A stretch of 40,195 nt of DNA from contig JAPKCI010000033.1 in NCBI GenBank assembly GCA_028823035.1, positions 1 to 40,195 of the forward strand, in the 5' to 3' direction. The notes under the pieces were generated by a model. The model worked only from the letters and a program-made list of their open reading frames with translations, had not been told where the DNA came from and did not search any database. Origin of the DNA: Rubripirellula sp. (GTDB lineage: Bacteria; Planctomycetota; Planctomycetia; Pirellulales; Pirellulaceae). The translations under genes were made by a program, and so were the position numbers. Each line of letters starts with the position of its first letter. The first letter of the stretch is position 1. Positions 25,440 to 35,686 of this stretch are shown here, piece by piece.

Positions 25440-26549
25440 ATGATCCGTTTTCTAACTCCAGCGACCAGCACTCCCTTGAAAGCAAATCTCGTTTTACTAC
25501 CGGGCGACGGCATCGGCCCTGAAATCGTAGCGCAAGCCCAACGCGTTTTGGAAGTCATTTCGGAACGTTATGGACATCAGTTTGAGTTCAGTTCCCACAT
25601 GATTGGGGGGATTGCGATTGATACCTGTGGTGATCCACTGCCACAGGAGACAATCGATGCTTGCCGCGGATCGGATGCGATTCTGCTAGGCGCCGTGGGA
25701 GGGCCCAAGTGGGATGATCCATCGGCCAAAACACGTCCCGAAGTGGGCCTGCTGAAGATTCGAAAGGAACTGGGACTGTTCGCCAATCTCAGGCCAATCC
25801 GATTGTTCGACGAACTTCTTGATGCTTCTCCGCTGCGCAGGGAAATCATTGAGGGAACCGACATCCTGTTTTTGCGAGAGTTGACCGGCGGTATCTACTT
25901 CGGCGAGTCTGGCAAGACTGGCAGTGGGGATACCGAGTCAGCCTATCAGTCCATGGTGTACAGCGTGGGTGAAGTCGAGAGGATTGTCCGGCTCGCTGCC
26001 AAGGCGGCGAAGGGCCGTGACAATCGACTAACCAGCGTTGATAAAGCAAATGTATTGGAACCGAGTCGCTTGTGGCGCCGAGTTGCGGCAAGGGTCATGG
26101 CAGAGGAGTTCCCTGATGTCGAGTACGATGTCGTGCTGGTTGATGCGATGGCGATGCATCTGATCAATCGTCCCGGCGACTTCGATGTTGTGGTGACAGG
26201 AAACATGTTTGGCGACATCCTGACTGATGAAGCTTCGATGTTGCCGGGGTCACTGGGAATGCTGCCAAGCGCCTCTCTTGGAAATGGTGGTCCAGGGCTG
26301 TATGAACCGATTCATGGTTCAGCGCCCGACATCGCTGGTAAGGGAGTCGCAAATCCATTGGGCACCATCCTTGCATCAGCGATGCTTCTCAGACATTCCC
26401 TCGAACTTGAGGCTGAGGCTGATGCGGTCGAAGTTGCCGTCCAGAGGGTTCTTTCTGATGGTCTGCGGACTCATGACATCGCTCGGGGTGGGGACGCAAT
26501 TGGTACCGAAGCAATGGGTTCGTCTGTCGTTGAACGTTTGAGAATTTAA
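25440..26549 (+). CDS. leuB: 3-isopropylmalate dehydrogenase
   Basis: LeuB oxidises and decarboxylates 3-isopropylmalate to 2-oxoisocaproate with NAD, the third committed leucine step. The 369-residue product has PGDGIGPE (21-28), [31 protein letters not shown], the conserved Lys in [14 protein letters not shown], the metal aspartates in [12 protein letters not shown] and [20 protein letters not shown], and the NAD-specific [14 protein letters not shown]. Length is typical. The ATG at 25440 directly follows a TAA. cdsA starts two bases after its stop and tatD overlaps cdsA, so these three are probably one operon. No leuC, leuD or leuA is visible. Confidence 0.96.
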   Translation: MIRFLTPATSTPLKANLVLLPGDGIGPEIVAQAQRVLEVISERYGHQFEFSSHMIGGIAIDTCGDPLPQETIDACRGSDAILLGAVGGPKWDDPSAKTRPEVGLLKIRKELGLFANLRPIRLFDELLDASPLRREIIEGTDILFLRELTGGIYFGESGKTGSGDTESAYQSMVYSVGEVERIVRLAAKAAKGRDNRLTSVDKANVLEPSRLWRRVAARVMAEEFPDVEYDVVLVDAMAMHLINRPGDFDVVVTGNMFGDILTDEASMLPGSLGMLPSASLGNGGPGLYEPIHGSAPDIAGKGVANPLGTILASAMLLRHSLELEAEADAVEVAVQRVLSDGLRTHDIARGGDAIGTEAMGSSVVERLRI

Positions 26550-26551
26550 GC

Positions 26552-27619
26552 ATGCCTGTCGCATTGCAATGCATCATGACGAATTCCCTTGGGCAGGCCA
26601 ATTGGCATGACCCGCGGACTTATATTCTGCTGGCCGTGGTGCTGGCAGCGTTGAGTATTGCCTCCATCGTGGGCTTCATTCTTTCACGCCGCGAAAAAAT
26701 CGGTATCGAGTCCGCATTGGTCCAACGTTTCAACCGCAAGTTACAGGTGTGGTGGATGATGGTCGCCATTTTTGCCTTGGGCTTTTTGCTCTATCGCATC
26801 GGCATCGTAATACTGTTTGGCTTTGTTTCCTTCTGGGCGCTTCGCGAATTTATCACGATGACACCCACGCGGCGTGGTGATCATCGATCACTGTTTTGGG
26901 TTTTCTTCTTCTTCACTCCCTTGCAATACATACTGATTGCTTTGGGCAGTAATCCACCGGACTTTCTCGGTGGCTCGAAACAGATCGACTACTACGATTT
27001 TTACAGCATCATGATTCCGGTTTACGCCAGTCTGTTTATCCCTGCTCGTGCCGCGATCGCAGGCGATTACAAACGGTTTCTGGAACGCAGTGCCAAGATC
27101 CAGTTTGGGTTGCTGATTTGTGTTTATTCACTGAGCTATGCCCCTGCCCTGTTGGACCTGAATCTCGCATCCACGGTCCGACCACCCATGAGTGAACCTG
27201 AACAGTGGCAAGGCAGTCCTAGTAGCGTCCTCGTGTTCTTTGTCCTGATCGCCCAGCTTGCTTCTGTCTTTGAACGTGGCTGGGGATATCTGGCGGGACG
27301 GCATGTGATTGCAGAAAAAATCAATGCATCAAGAACATGGGAGGGCTTCCTGGGGTCGATGGTGACCACTGGTATCGTTGCTGCATTGCTCTCATGGGCA
27401 ACGCCCTTCTATTGGTGGGAAGCCGGGATTTTGGGAGCTGTCGTCACGGTAATGGCCTGTGCCGGAACGATGACGATGAGTGCGATCAAGCGGGACCGTG
27501 GCGTTACTGACACGGGAACACTCGTGCAGGGTCATGCTGGCATCCTCGATCAGATCGATAACATGTGTTTTGCAGCACCTGTCTTTTATCACCTGACGCG
27601 ATTCTTTTGGGCGATATGA
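26552..27619 (+). CDS. CdsA-family phosphatidate cytidylyltransferase, divergent
   Basis: An integral membrane protein of 355 residues with about eight helices, in the family that makes CDP-diacylglycerol from phosphatidic acid and CTP. Family marks are NASRTWEGFLG (residues 258-268; usually SPKKTWEG) and the signature KRDRGVTDTGTLVQGHAGIL followed by DQID. Several usually conserved positions differ. The S-D-V-x-x-Y segment reads ASVFERGWG, the Lys-Asp pair reads VTD, and GHGGILDRID reads GHAGILDQID. The enzyme may be a divergent paralogue, and activity is not certain. Start is ATG 26552, two bases after leuB; ATG 26576 is an alternative. Its stop overlaps the tatD start (ATGA). Confidence 0.85.
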   Translation: MPVALQCIMTNSLGQANWHDPRTYILLAVVLAALSIASIVGFILSRREKIGIESALVQRFNRKLQVWWMMVAIFALGFLLYRIGIVILFGFVSFWALREFITMTPTRRGDHRSLFWVFFFFTPLQYILIALGSNPPDFLGGSKQIDYYDFYSIMIPVYASLFIPARAAIAGDYKRFLERSAKIQFGLLICVYSLSYAPALLDLNLASTVRPPMSEPEQWQGSPSSVLVFFVLIAQLASVFERGWGYLAGRHVIAEKINASRTWEGFLGSMVTTGIVAALLSWATPFYWWEAGILGAVVTVMACAGTMTMSAIKRDRGVTDTGTLVQGHAGILDQIDNMCFAAPVFYHLTRFFWAI

Positions 27620-28395
27620 CACTTTCACTCTTTGATACCCATGCCCATTTGAACGTTGACACATTTTCGGATGATGTTGATGCAGTTGTGCAGCGTGCCC
27701 AGACCAGAGGCGTTGTCGGGATCGTGGTCATCGGCATTGATGTTGTGACAAGCCGAAGGGCCTGCGATCTGGCGGCCCAGTATCCTGGTTTCATTTTTGC
27801 TGCGGTTGGGATTCAGCCGAACTCAGTAGCCGAGGCGGAGCCGAACGACTTTGCTGTAATCGAGGAACTCGCCGGCATGCCGGGGGTCAGAGCCATCGGT
27901 GAAACGGGGTTGGACTGTTATTGGGATGACACGCCGTTGGAAATGCAGCACGAGTTTTTTGATCGTCATCTGCAATTGTGTCGTGACACTGCCTTGCCGA
28001 TGGTCATTCACATGCGAGAGAGTGGGGCATTGATCGCAGAGCAGTTGCGGCGTCAAACCAGCGTTCCGCCCGGAGTGATGCACTCGTACACGGGTGACTT
28101 GAAACTTGCCTGGCAGTGTCTCGAGTTGGGCCTGTACATCAGTTTTGCAGGGATGGTGACCTTCAAGAAAAGTCAGGATCTTCGCGATGTTGCCAAATCA
28201 ATTCCGGAGGATCGCCTGCTGGTCGAAACGGATTCTCCCTACCTGAGTCCTGAGCCACTGCGTGGCAAGCGTCCGAATGAGCCTGCCCGTGTTGAGCATA
28301 CACTGAGATGTCTGGCCGAAACCCGTGGCGTCACAGCAGAGCATTTGGCAACGGTCACCACCGAGAATGCAAAACGTCTTTTTCAATTGCCTTGA
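27616..28395 (+). CDS. tatD: TatD-family metal-dependent deoxyribonuclease
   Basis: A TIM-barrel hydrolase of 259 residues. Metal ligands are in place: His9 and His11 in DTHAHL, Glu in AIGETGLDCYW, His in PMVIHMRES, His in GVMHSYTG and Asp in LLVETDSPYLSPEP. TatD proteins are Mg-dependent 3'-5' exonucleases, sometimes linked to DNA repair or tRNA processing; some act as D-aminoacyl hydrolases. The start ATG (27616) overlaps the cdsA stop by four bases (ATGA), a sign of coupled translation. The frame extends upstream to 27565, but homology starts with MTLSLFDTHAHL. Confidence 0.94.
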   Translation: MTLSLFDTHAHLNVDTFSDDVDAVVQRAQTRGVVGIVVIGIDVVTSRRACDLAAQYPGFIFAAVGIQPNSVAEAEPNDFAVIEELAGMPGVRAIGETGLDCYWDDTPLEMQHEFFDRHLQLCRDTALPMVIHMRESGALIAEQLRRQTSVPPGVMHSYTGDLKLAWQCLELGLYISFAGMVTFKKSQDLRDVAKSIPEDRLLVETDSPYLSPEPLRGKRPNEPARVEHTLRCLAETRGVTAEHLATVTTENAKRLFQLP

Positions 28396-28506
28396 TAGCG
28401 TTGCGGTAACCATTGTTTCGCGATTACGGTTGATGGCAGATTGATCGAACCTTGCGGGCACAGCGGCGAAGTCCAGTCGTTAGGAATGTCCTTGTTTCGA
28501 TACAGG

Positions 28507-28790
28507 TCATTCGGCTTTTCCAAAGTGAAAGAGTGAGTGCGCGTCGTCGCCTGGCTTCCCGATTTGAAAGATTGGTTGCATTCCGTCGTCGCTGATCACG
28601 CCCGGTGTGGCTTTGCAACCAGAGTAGTCGATAAAGAAGAGTGCATCGGTCCATCTGGCCGGAACCGTCGAGCGAGAGCTTGTAGAGATCGACCAACGGC
28701 TGTTGTTCACCGAACCATGCTCAGTCAGCGTGTTGGTGCCATCCGGAAAAATGCCCTCCGCGGCAGGGTGAAATCGAATGGCTTTGTGTG
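28507..28790 (-). pseudogene. Decayed C-terminus of a TolB-like (PD40) beta-propeller protein
   Basis: On the minus strand one frame reads AAEGIFPDGTNTLTEHG, a second reads VDLYKLSLDGSGQM, and the first resumes with ALFFIDYSGCKATPGVISDD, FQIGKPGDDA and LFHFGKAE. Joined, these match from memory the ending of planctomycete TolB-like proteins (EGIFPDG, DLYKLxLDGSG, DYxGYKASNPVVSDDG, GIFLYDFEKA). Two compensating indels, near 28693 and 28650, are needed, and the expected GVGYG stretch is missing. No upstream part of the gene remains before the DUF1501 gene. This looks like an old fragment, not an active gene. Confidence 0.6.
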
Positions 28791-28800
28791 GTTGAGCTGC

Positions 28801-28835
28801 GTTCCTGTTTCCAGTTGCTGTGTTCCTGTTTCCAG
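28801..28835. repeat. Direct repeat with 21-bp period
   Basis: gttcctgtttccag occurs at 28801-28814 and 28822-28835. It lies within a non-coding stretch beside the decayed TolB-like fragment. Confidence 0.7.
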
Positions 28836-28961
28836 ATGCAAGGTGAAGCAGACCGTGTCCTCGTTTCCAACGTTCAAACCTGCATGGGCTTGACGCTGGA
28901 GCCGACAATCAGCGCCGCGGGTCTGGAAGTCGGCGTATGGTTTCGACTCAGAGATCCAGTC

Positions 28962-30449
28962 TTAGGTTAGCAGCCGGGTCAACGCAGCGGCCTTGACCAA
29001 CTCACGTGGCTGATTGAGATGGTTGTACACAATGGTCTCAGGGTGTATCCCGAAACTATGGTAGATCGTGGCAAGAACTTCCGCTGGGTGGACGGGATCT
29101 TCCAGCGGAGCCGAAGCAGTCTTGTCACTCTTGCCGTGTACGTAACCACGCCTAACCCCGGCACCGGCCATGACGGCGGTGTAACAGTATGGCCAGTGAT
29201 CACGCCCATCATCGCTGTTGTTGTTGCCACTGGTACTGACCCCGCGTTGCGGGCTGCGGCCAAATTCACCCACAGCGACCACAAGGGTGTCTTCCAGCAT
29301 GCCTCGGTCATCCAGATCAGAGATCAAGGCTGACAATCCTCCATCCAGCATGGGGGCCGATTGATCTTTCATTCGCTTGCTGAGGCCGGTGTGATGGTCC
29401 CACGAGTGATTGTCACTGTTGGCAACTTTGGGCCAGATGACCTCGACGACCCGTGTTCCCGCTTCGACCAAACGCCGTGCCAGAAGGCAACTTTGGCCAA
29501 AGGTGTTACGCCCGTACAGATCACGGGTCTCAGGTTTTTCACTTGCTAGATCAAATGCTTGTCGGGCCCGACCCGACACAATCAATGACAGGGCTCGATC
29601 ATAGTACTCATCCAGTTCAAATGACTCGACTGCTTTGTTGATGTCGGGCATTTGTTGATTCAACAGGTCACGTAACTTCGCGCGTCGTTGTAATCGCACG
29701 CTAAAGACTTCCGGTCGCAGTTTTAGATCATCGATCTTGATGCGATCCATCTTGTTCATGTCGAGGTCGTCCCCACTTGGGTACAGCGTGTAGGGATCGA
29801 AGGATCTTCCGAGGAACCCGGCAGTGCCACCTTTGCCAATTACATTGGATTCCTGCAGCGGGCGTGGGAGCATCACGAACGGTAGCATCGGCTCATCGAC
29901 CGGTCGCATCTTGACAATGTTACTTCCGTAGTTGGGAAAGTCTTTGGGTGATGGTGGTTCAAGTTGACCTGAGGGACTGACCTTATCAGTCGTGTATCCC
30001 GTCATCATCTGGTAGATCGCTGCCGTATGATTGAACAGACCATTGGGTGTGTAGGACATCGACCTAATCATCGAAAACCGATCGTTCAACTGGCTGAGCT
30101 TCGGAAGGTTTTCGGTGAATTTGATGCCCGGTATTTTGGTGCTGATCGGATTGAAAATGCTTTTTACGTTGTCGGGAACGTTCTCCTTTGGATCCCACAG
30201 GTCCAGATGACTGGGCCCCCCTTGGAGATAGACCATGATGATGCTTTTCGCTTTTCCCCAACCGGGGCCACCTCCCTTTAACGCCTCGCCCGAGATGCTT
30301 TCGGCTGCTGATGTTGATTGCAGTTCCAGCATGGTCGGTAGTGAAAGTCCCAACGCGCCACAACCGCCGACACGAAGAAAGGATCGGCGAGTTGCTGCAA
30401 GATGGGGATCACAGAGGTCTTTTGCCTTGAAGCCTTTAAAAGAAAGCAT
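28962..30449 (-). CDS. DUF1501 protein (second copy), Tat-type signal
   Basis: A 495-residue DUF1501 protein. It has a good twin-arginine signal ([20 protein letters not shown]), then [21 protein letters not shown] near residue 70, [12 protein letters not shown] near 400 and [21 protein letters not shown] after it, as in the family. It starts 56 bases after the stop of the giant PSCyt1/WD40 gene on the same strand and most likely shares its transcript. This is the second DUF1501 in the window and differs clearly in sequence from the copy at 12209-13621, so they are not a recent duplication. The function is unknown. Confidence 0.92.
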   Translation of the reverse strand: MLSFKGFKAKDLCDPHLAATRRSFLRVGGCGALGLSLPTMLELQSTSAAESISGEALKGGGPGWGKAKSIIMVYLQGGPSHLDLWDPKENVPDNVKSIFNPISTKIPGIKFTENLPKLSQLNDRFSMIRSMSYTPNGLFNHTAAIYQMMTGYTTDKVSPSGQLEPPSPKDFPNYGSNIVKMRPVDEPMLPFVMLPRPLQESNVIGKGGTAGFLGRSFDPYTLYPSGDDLDMNKMDRIKIDDLKLRPEVFSVRLQRRAKLRDLLNQQMPDINKAVESFELDEYYDRALSLIVSGRARQAFDLASEKPETRDLYGRNTFGQSCLLARRLVEAGTRVVEVIWPKVANSDNHSWDHHTGLSKRMKDQSAPMLDGGLSALISDLDDRGMLEDTLVVAVGEFGRSPQRGVSTSGNNNSDDGRDHWPYCYTAVMAGAGVRRGYVHGKSDKTASAPLEDPVHPAEVLATIYHSFGIHPETIVYNHLNQPRELVKAAALTRLLT

Positions 30450-30505
30450 GGCAAGTTCTCCGAAGGGTTACGGTGGCGAATGGATTCAGGTGAACGAATT
30501 AAAAT

Positions 30506-33500
30506 TTAGTGATTGAAGAGGAACGCAGGACTGTTAATCAGTGCCCATGTCAGATCCTCAGCAGCCGTCAGACGGATGCGTTTCAATTGTTGTGCACTCT
30601 GCTTGGCATCTTCTCTGAGCTGAACCAGCTGTGGGGCATCGACGGTTGGTTTGGAAAGTTCAGCCTTTCGTTTTTCCAGTGAGACAAGCTTTGCATCGGG
30701 TGGAACGGCAGCTTGGGCTGTGGTGATTGCAGTTTGTGCCTTCTGAATTTCACCATCTGTTTTTGTCAGATACTCGGTCAATAAGCTGTTGGCCTGTTCA
30801 TTACGACTTTCCTTCGGCGTTAACAGAATGGCGGCGAGCTGTTCCGGAGTGCCAAGTGGGATGTTTCCCTGGGTTGTGGTGGCGCTGAGACGGAATCGAC
30901 CAAGCGTGTGCTTGGCGGCATTGTGGAACTGGTGGATCTTAAAGGTAAGAACCGTCTCGCCTTCTTGCTCAATTGGCGTTTCAAATTTAAAGGTTGCCCA
31001 ATGGAAAGTGCCCATGGCTGGGGAGATCGCCCATCCTTTTTGGTCGTTGGTTTTCCCGTCGAACGCTTGTTTAATGTCAAAAGTGGGTTGTGTGAAATCG
31101 GCAAATCCGCTTGCGATCTTGACTTTGTTTGGCTTGTCAGGAGTCTTGCTGGAAGCGGACATCACTTCGAATTCGGTCACAACAAAATTGCCATTGTCGG
31201 CGAGCCCCGGGCCCTTTGATGGTAGATTCGGATCGCTCAACGCTTCGAGACGAATGCCGGTGATGTTGTTCAGAGACGTCTTGGCAGTCACCGTGTAGAT
31301 GGTCTTGTCCGCGTTGCCGCTGACAATGATTGAGCGGTCGGGTTGCGGGGTCAGGACCGCCTTGTTTGTCGAGTTTCCAGAACTCGCAGACAAGGGATGC
31401 CACTCGTTCGCTTTCTGCTGATCCATGGCCAGTTTGTCGATTTTGGTTGCCAGCTTTTGCTTTTCCTTGTTCAGAACTTCTTCCGCAGTTTTGATCCGAT
31501 CTTCACGCTCTTTGGCAAGCTTTTCTCGCTCAGGTTTGATTGCTTCGGTTCGTGCTGATATTTCCTTGATCGTTTGAGCGATTTTTGCTTCCCTTGCGGC
31601 CTCCAACTCGATCCTCCGTTCTTTCCATTGGGACTCAGCGGACGCGACCTGAGACAATAACTCCTGATGGCTTTCCTTGATTAATTCCTTCATGTTGCTG
31701 AATGCCTGCAGTTCCGGTTTATTTGGAAGGCGAGCAAGTGCACGGATGAAAAGTTCTTCTGCGAGGTCATTATCATCAGGATGGTCAGCCACTAGTTTCT
31801 CAAGCACGTTCTTTGGATCGGCAATCGCTGTGCCAACCGTCGGTCCACTGACCAGTGCCATTACCGGCCCCAGTTGCAGATCTGAACTCCGCTCACATTC
31901 ACACGCACTCTCTCGGGCGGGTCGCCCAAGATTTTGAAGGAACCCATCAGCAAGTTTTACACCAGAGTCAGTAATGGCTGCCGCTCGGGTCCCCTTCGGC
32001 ATGCCCGGGATGTTGCTGATGGCTCCCGTGAGTGAGTGAACTGCATCAAAGATGACCTCGGCCGGCAAGCGGCGCGGTAGTGCGTGTGAATAGTTGACTG
32101 AATCATCTTCGTTCAAAGCGTTTGTCTTGATGTCAAGTTGGTAGGTGCGACTGTTGCAAATCAGCCGGTGCATTTCCGCGACATCGAAGCCGGATTCGAT
32201 AAATGATTTGGTCAGATGCTCAAGCAGGTCCGGATTGGTAGCCGGGTTACCGGCACGAATATCGTCGATGGGTTCAATCAAACCGACGCCGAGCAGATAG
32301 CCCCACAACCGGTTGACGTAACTGCGTGCAAAGTAGGGATTGTCGCTGTCGGTGATCCACGCTGCGAGTTGTTCACGCCGAGTCGCTTCGTCAGCAGCGT
32401 CGTGCGGCACTTCGAAAGGGAATGTTGGTGGTACGACTGCATTGGTCTTCGGGTGTTTGATATCACCCTGTTTTCGATCGACGACCTTTTCGAAAAGTGG
32501 TTTGGCGCCTTCAACGGCTGTGCCGCCAATCTTGCGTTTCCCCGATGCGGGATCATTTTCCAGGGCTACCTGGGCGAAAAACGCGGACATCTGGTAGTAC
32601 TGATCCTGCGTCCAGCGTTCGAAGGGATGGTCGTGGCATTTATTGCAATTGAATCGAATCCCTAAAAACAGGTGCGTCGTGTTCTCCATCGTGTCCTCCG
32701 GCGTTCGCAACACCTTGTAATAGGACGCTGGCGGGTTCTCGTTGTTCGATCCCGTTGCCGTCAGTACCTGTCGTGTGAACAGGTCGTAGGGTCGGTTCTC
32801 AGTGATTGCCTTGCGAATCCATTCCCGAAACTTGGTGCTGCCCTCGACACCAAGGAATTTTCGATTGACTTGCAACAGATCGGCCCACTTATTGGTCCAG
32901 TACTCAATGTAGGGTTCGCTGCCGATCAATTGGTCAATGACAAGGGAACGTTTTTCGCGTGTTGGTGATTGGTCCTTGAGGAACGTTCGCACCTGGTCAC
33001 TGCTGGGTGGCAGACCAGTCAGATCCAAATGAACCCGTCGCAGAAATGTTGAATCGTCGCAAATGTCACTCGGAACCACTTTGACACGCTGCCATTTCTC
33101 CGAGACAAGTTTGTCAATGTCGCCCCACTGCTCGACTTCTACCTGCTGGTAACCATCACGATTCCCCATGACAGTGAGTGTCGTCGCCGCATAAGCGCCT
33201 TCGTACCTTGCCAGAATAGCGGCTTCGCCACGCCGAACGGCAGAAAGCAATCCAGTTTCATCGACGGTTGCAGTTTCAGTGTTGCCACTCTCAATGAAAG
33301 ATTCTTGTGTGACGTCGCGCTGACTTCCGTCCCGATAGTGCGCGACCACACGTACTTGCTGCCGCGCATCGGTTTTTTGTGCTATCGGATTGACCGGAAA
33401 AACTTCGATGTGTGACACGCGCGCTGATTCAGTGTTTAGTTTGCTTCCGTCGGCAATCCATCTTCGCAAGACCGTGTGATAGGGGTCACCTTGTGCCATC

Positions 33501-35686
33501 AGAACACCACCTTGGTGAGGTGATAGGCCCAACGGCTTTCGCAACATTAGTGATTCGTCAGGCGAAGCGGGGTTGATTCGCCGAGCAGATAGGTCATCGG
33601 TCAAAGCACGCAGGTCATATACGGGATCGTATCCACGAAGCGAAAGCTTGAAACCATTTTTTCCTTTTTGCGCTCCGTGGCAGGTTCCCTGATTGCAACC
33701 GAGGCGGCTCAGGATCGGGCCAACATCCTTGATGTAATCGACGGCGCCGTGTCCCGGGTCATCGGCTTTCTCGGGCGTGACGCCTTGTGCGATGATTTCG
33801 ATCGTTGACGACTTGCTGCCGTACTCGACGGAAATAGTGGCTTTGCCGTTCTGTGCTGCGCGGACCAGACCACTGGAAGTAATCGTTGCCCAACTGGGAA
33901 TTGCTATGTTGGCCGAGCGGGTTACGTCCTGTGTGGTGTCGTCACTCATGACTGCGGTGACGACCAATTGTGAGTAGTCGTAAGGTGAGTTGATCTGCAC
34001 CTGTTTTGGCTCAATCAACAGTGAAGCGACTTGCTCATTTATAGGTGTAACTTCAGTGGGTGAAGTGCTGGTTTGGCTTGCAACCACTTCATGCCATGCT
34101 TTGGCATCGAATTGCGAGGTCGCCAACTTTGTGTTGTTGGCAACTTCGATGGCGTCAAACGTACCTGTTAATTTGCCAGCGGCATCGAGTCGACGGATTT
34201 TTCCGTCCGCGGCAGCGACCAGTAGGGCATGATCCTTGCCGAATTCGATCGAGAACACAGCCGCATCGTCGATGGCGAATTTACTGAGTTCGGTGATTTT
34301 CGAGTTCAGGTGGTTTTCCAGTTGCTTCTTTTCTTCCGGGTTGCGATCAGCGACCTTTTTTGCCTGAATCTTCTTGACTTCGGGTGAAATTTCGCTGCTG
34401 AAATCATATTTCCAAACACGGACTTCACTTTTGCCATCGAGTGTTGATGCTGCTGCCAAACGCGTTGCATCCGGGCTGATTGCCACGCTGAAAATGCGAC
34501 CGGGCATCTTGGGGAGCTTACGTATAAGATTCGCATCGTCTCCGATCTTGCGAGCAGTTTTCCGAAAGACGCGATAGACCTTCGCCACGCCGTCCGCACC
34601 TCCCATAAAGATCTCATTTCGTTTGGGATGCGCCTGCACGCTGCTCAGACCACCCGACAGTGCTCCAGGTGTGATCGAAGTGATGTTGTCAATGAAGCGT
34701 TCTGTTTCTACCTCGGTGAGCTTACAAGACATGTCACGCGCTACGGAGATCACATGTTTGCCATCGGGTGTGAAGGCGGTGTCGCGAACCCAGTCGTTGT
34801 GGGCACCTTGAAAAAGAATTTGTTCACCTGAACTCGTATCAATGGCCCGGACGACATTGTCCGTTGCCCCGAACGCAAGTTTGCTTGCATCTGGAGACCA
34901 ACTGGCGCCGCACAACGTGTCATACGTGACCGATCGAGAGAGGATCAGGTCTTTGGAATCTAAATCCCATATCTGGACTTCACCTCGCACTGAAGGGGTG
35001 CCACCAACCGCGGCCAGGCGTTTTCCATCGGGCGAAAATATGACCGAGTTGATTCTGGGGCTCATGCCAACTAACCGAGCGACTCGTTGTCCGCTCTCAG
35101 CATCGAGAATGATCACTTCATGAAAAGCGGCCACCGCTATCTTGCTGCCATCGGGCGAAACGTCAATCGAAGCGAGCGATGGTGGGCCTACGTAGATGGG
35201 GGGATTTTCAGGATTGTATCTCGGCCCCGCGTCCTTGGTTGAATCGTTCTTCGCGCCTTGTAGAATCCAGTTGCGAATCGTTTCAATTTCGACATTGCTT
35301 AGGGGCTTGGAGGGTTCGTCCGGCATTTCTGCATGACCATCAATCGGTGTGATCTGCTGGATCAAATAACTCTGATCAGGTTTGCCTGGAATAATGGCCG
35401 CTAGATTCGTTTCCCCACCTTTTAGCAAACCGCTGAAATCAGTCATCAGAAAGGAACCGAGTTGCTTTGCACCCTGATGGCAGCCGTAGCAGTGCTGGCT
35501 CAAGATGGGCTCAACATCCTTGGCAAAGCTGACTTCAGCTGGCTGCTGGGATGCGTCCGACGGATTCTCAGTTGCTGGCTCGTCGGCACCAAGACGCGGC
35601 ACAGCAAACAGAAGACAGCAGATCACTACGGTTGCGTTGGGGGCGAATTTAGCAGGCACGACTGAAACTCTTGAAAGGAATGTCAC
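30506..35686 (-). CDS. Giant PSCyt1/WD40/Ig-like/DUF1549/DUF1553 protein
   Basis: A secreted protein of about 1726 residues. In order: signal peptide (ATVVICCLLFAVPRLG), PSCyt1 with haem motif CYGCH (about residue 66), a WD40 propeller (SIDVSPDGSKIAVAAF, VIFSPDGKRLAAVGG, ASWSPDASKLAFGATD, TAFTPDGKHVISVARD, VAISPDATRLAAAS), a Big_2-like Ig domain, a second domain with LGCNQGTCHG, another Ig-like domain (HYRDGSQRDVTQES), DUF1549 with FNCNKCHDHP, DUF1553 (YFARSYVNRLWGYLLGVGLI), a charged coiled coil (about 1360-1450), a discoidin-like beta domain and the end LTWALINSPAFLFNH. I start at GTG 35686, which has AAGGAAGAG just upstream; the frame is open to 35923. It forms an operon with the following DUF1501 gene. 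Confidence 0.9.
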   Translation of the reverse strand: MTFLSRVSVVPAKFAPNATVVICCLLFAVPRLGADEPATENPSDASQQPAEVSFAKDVEPILSQHCYGCHQGAKQLGSFLMTDFSGLLKGGETNLAAIIPGKPDQSYLIQQITPIDGHAEMPDEPSKPLSNVEIETIRNWILQGAKNDSTKDAGPRYNPENPPIYVGPPSLASIDVSPDGSKIAVAAFHEVIILDAESGQRVARLVGMSPRINSVIFSPDGKRLAAVGGTPSVRGEVQIWDLDSKDLILSRSVTYDTLCGASWSPDASKLAFGATDNVVRAIDTSSGEQILFQGAHNDWVRDTAFTPDGKHVISVARDMSCKLTEVETERFIDNITSITPGALSGGLSSVQAHPKRNEIFMGGADGVAKVYRVFRKTARKIGDDANLIRKLPKMPGRIFSVAISPDATRLAAASTLDGKSEVRVWKYDFSSEISPEVKKIQAKKVADRNPEEKKQLENHLNSKITELSKFAIDDAAVFSIEFGKDHALLVAAADGKIRRLDAAGKLTGTFDAIEVANNTKLATSQFDAKAWHEVVASQTSTSPTEVTPINEQVASLLIEPKQVQINSPYDYSQLVVTAVMSDDTTQDVTRSANIAIPSWATITSSGLVRAAQNGKATISVEYGSKSSTIEIIAQGVTPEKADDPGHGAVDYIKDVGPILSRLGCNQGTCHGAQKGKNGFKLSLRGYDPVYDLRALTDDLSARRINPASPDESLMLRKPLGLSPHQGGVLMAQGDPYHTVLRRWIADGSKLNTESARVSHIEVFPVNPIAQKTDARQQVRVVAHYRDGSQRDVTQESFIESGNTETATVDETGLLSAVRRGEAAILARYEGAYAATTLTVMGNRDGYQQVEVEQWGDIDKLVSEKWQRVKVVPSDICDDSTFLRRVHLDLTGLPPSSDQVRTFLKDQSPTREKRSLVIDQLIGSEPYIEYWTNKWADLLQVNRKFLGVEGSTKFREWIRKAITENRPYDLFTRQVLTATGSNNENPPASYYKVLRTPEDTMENTTHLFLGIRFNCNKCHDHPFERWTQDQYYQMSAFFAQVALENDPASGKRKIGGTAVEGAKPLFEKVVDRKQGDIKHPKTNAVVPPTFPFEVPHDAADEATRREQLAAWITDSDNPYFARSYVNRLWGYLLGVGLIEPIDDIRAGNPATNPDLLEHLTKSFIESGFDVAEMHRLICNSRTYQLDIKTNALNEDDSVNYSHALPRRLPAEVIFDAVHSLTGAISNIPGMPKGTRAAAITDSGVKLADGFLQNLGRPARESACECERSSDLQLGPVMALVSGPTVGTAIADPKNVLEKLVADHPDDNDLAEELFIRALARLPNKPELQAFSNMKELIKESHQELLSQVASAESQWKERRIELEAAREAKIAQTIKEISARTEAIKPEREKLAKEREDRIKTAEEVLNKEKQKLATKIDKLAMDQQKANEWHPLSASSGNSTNKAVLTPQPDRSIIVSGNADKTIYTVTAKTSLNNITGIRLEALSDPNLPSKGPGLADNGNFVVTEFEVMSASSKTPDKPNKVKIASGFADFTQPTFDIKQAFDGKTNDQKGWAISPAMGTFHWATFKFETPIEQEGETVLTFKIHQFHNAAKHTLGRFRLSATTTQGNIPLGTPEQLAAILLTPKESRNEQANSLLTEYLTKTDGEIQKAQTAITTAQAAVPPDAKLVSLEKRKAELSKPTVDAPQLVQLREDAKQSAQQLKRIRLTAAEDLTWALINSPAFLFNH

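Noticed and set aside
25292-25522. Small frame overlapping the TPR gene stop (TTGA) and the leuB start
   Set aside because: The overlap is suggestive of coupling, but about a third of the frame is a shifted reading of leuB, the start is TTG, and the remaining 49 residues resemble no family I know.
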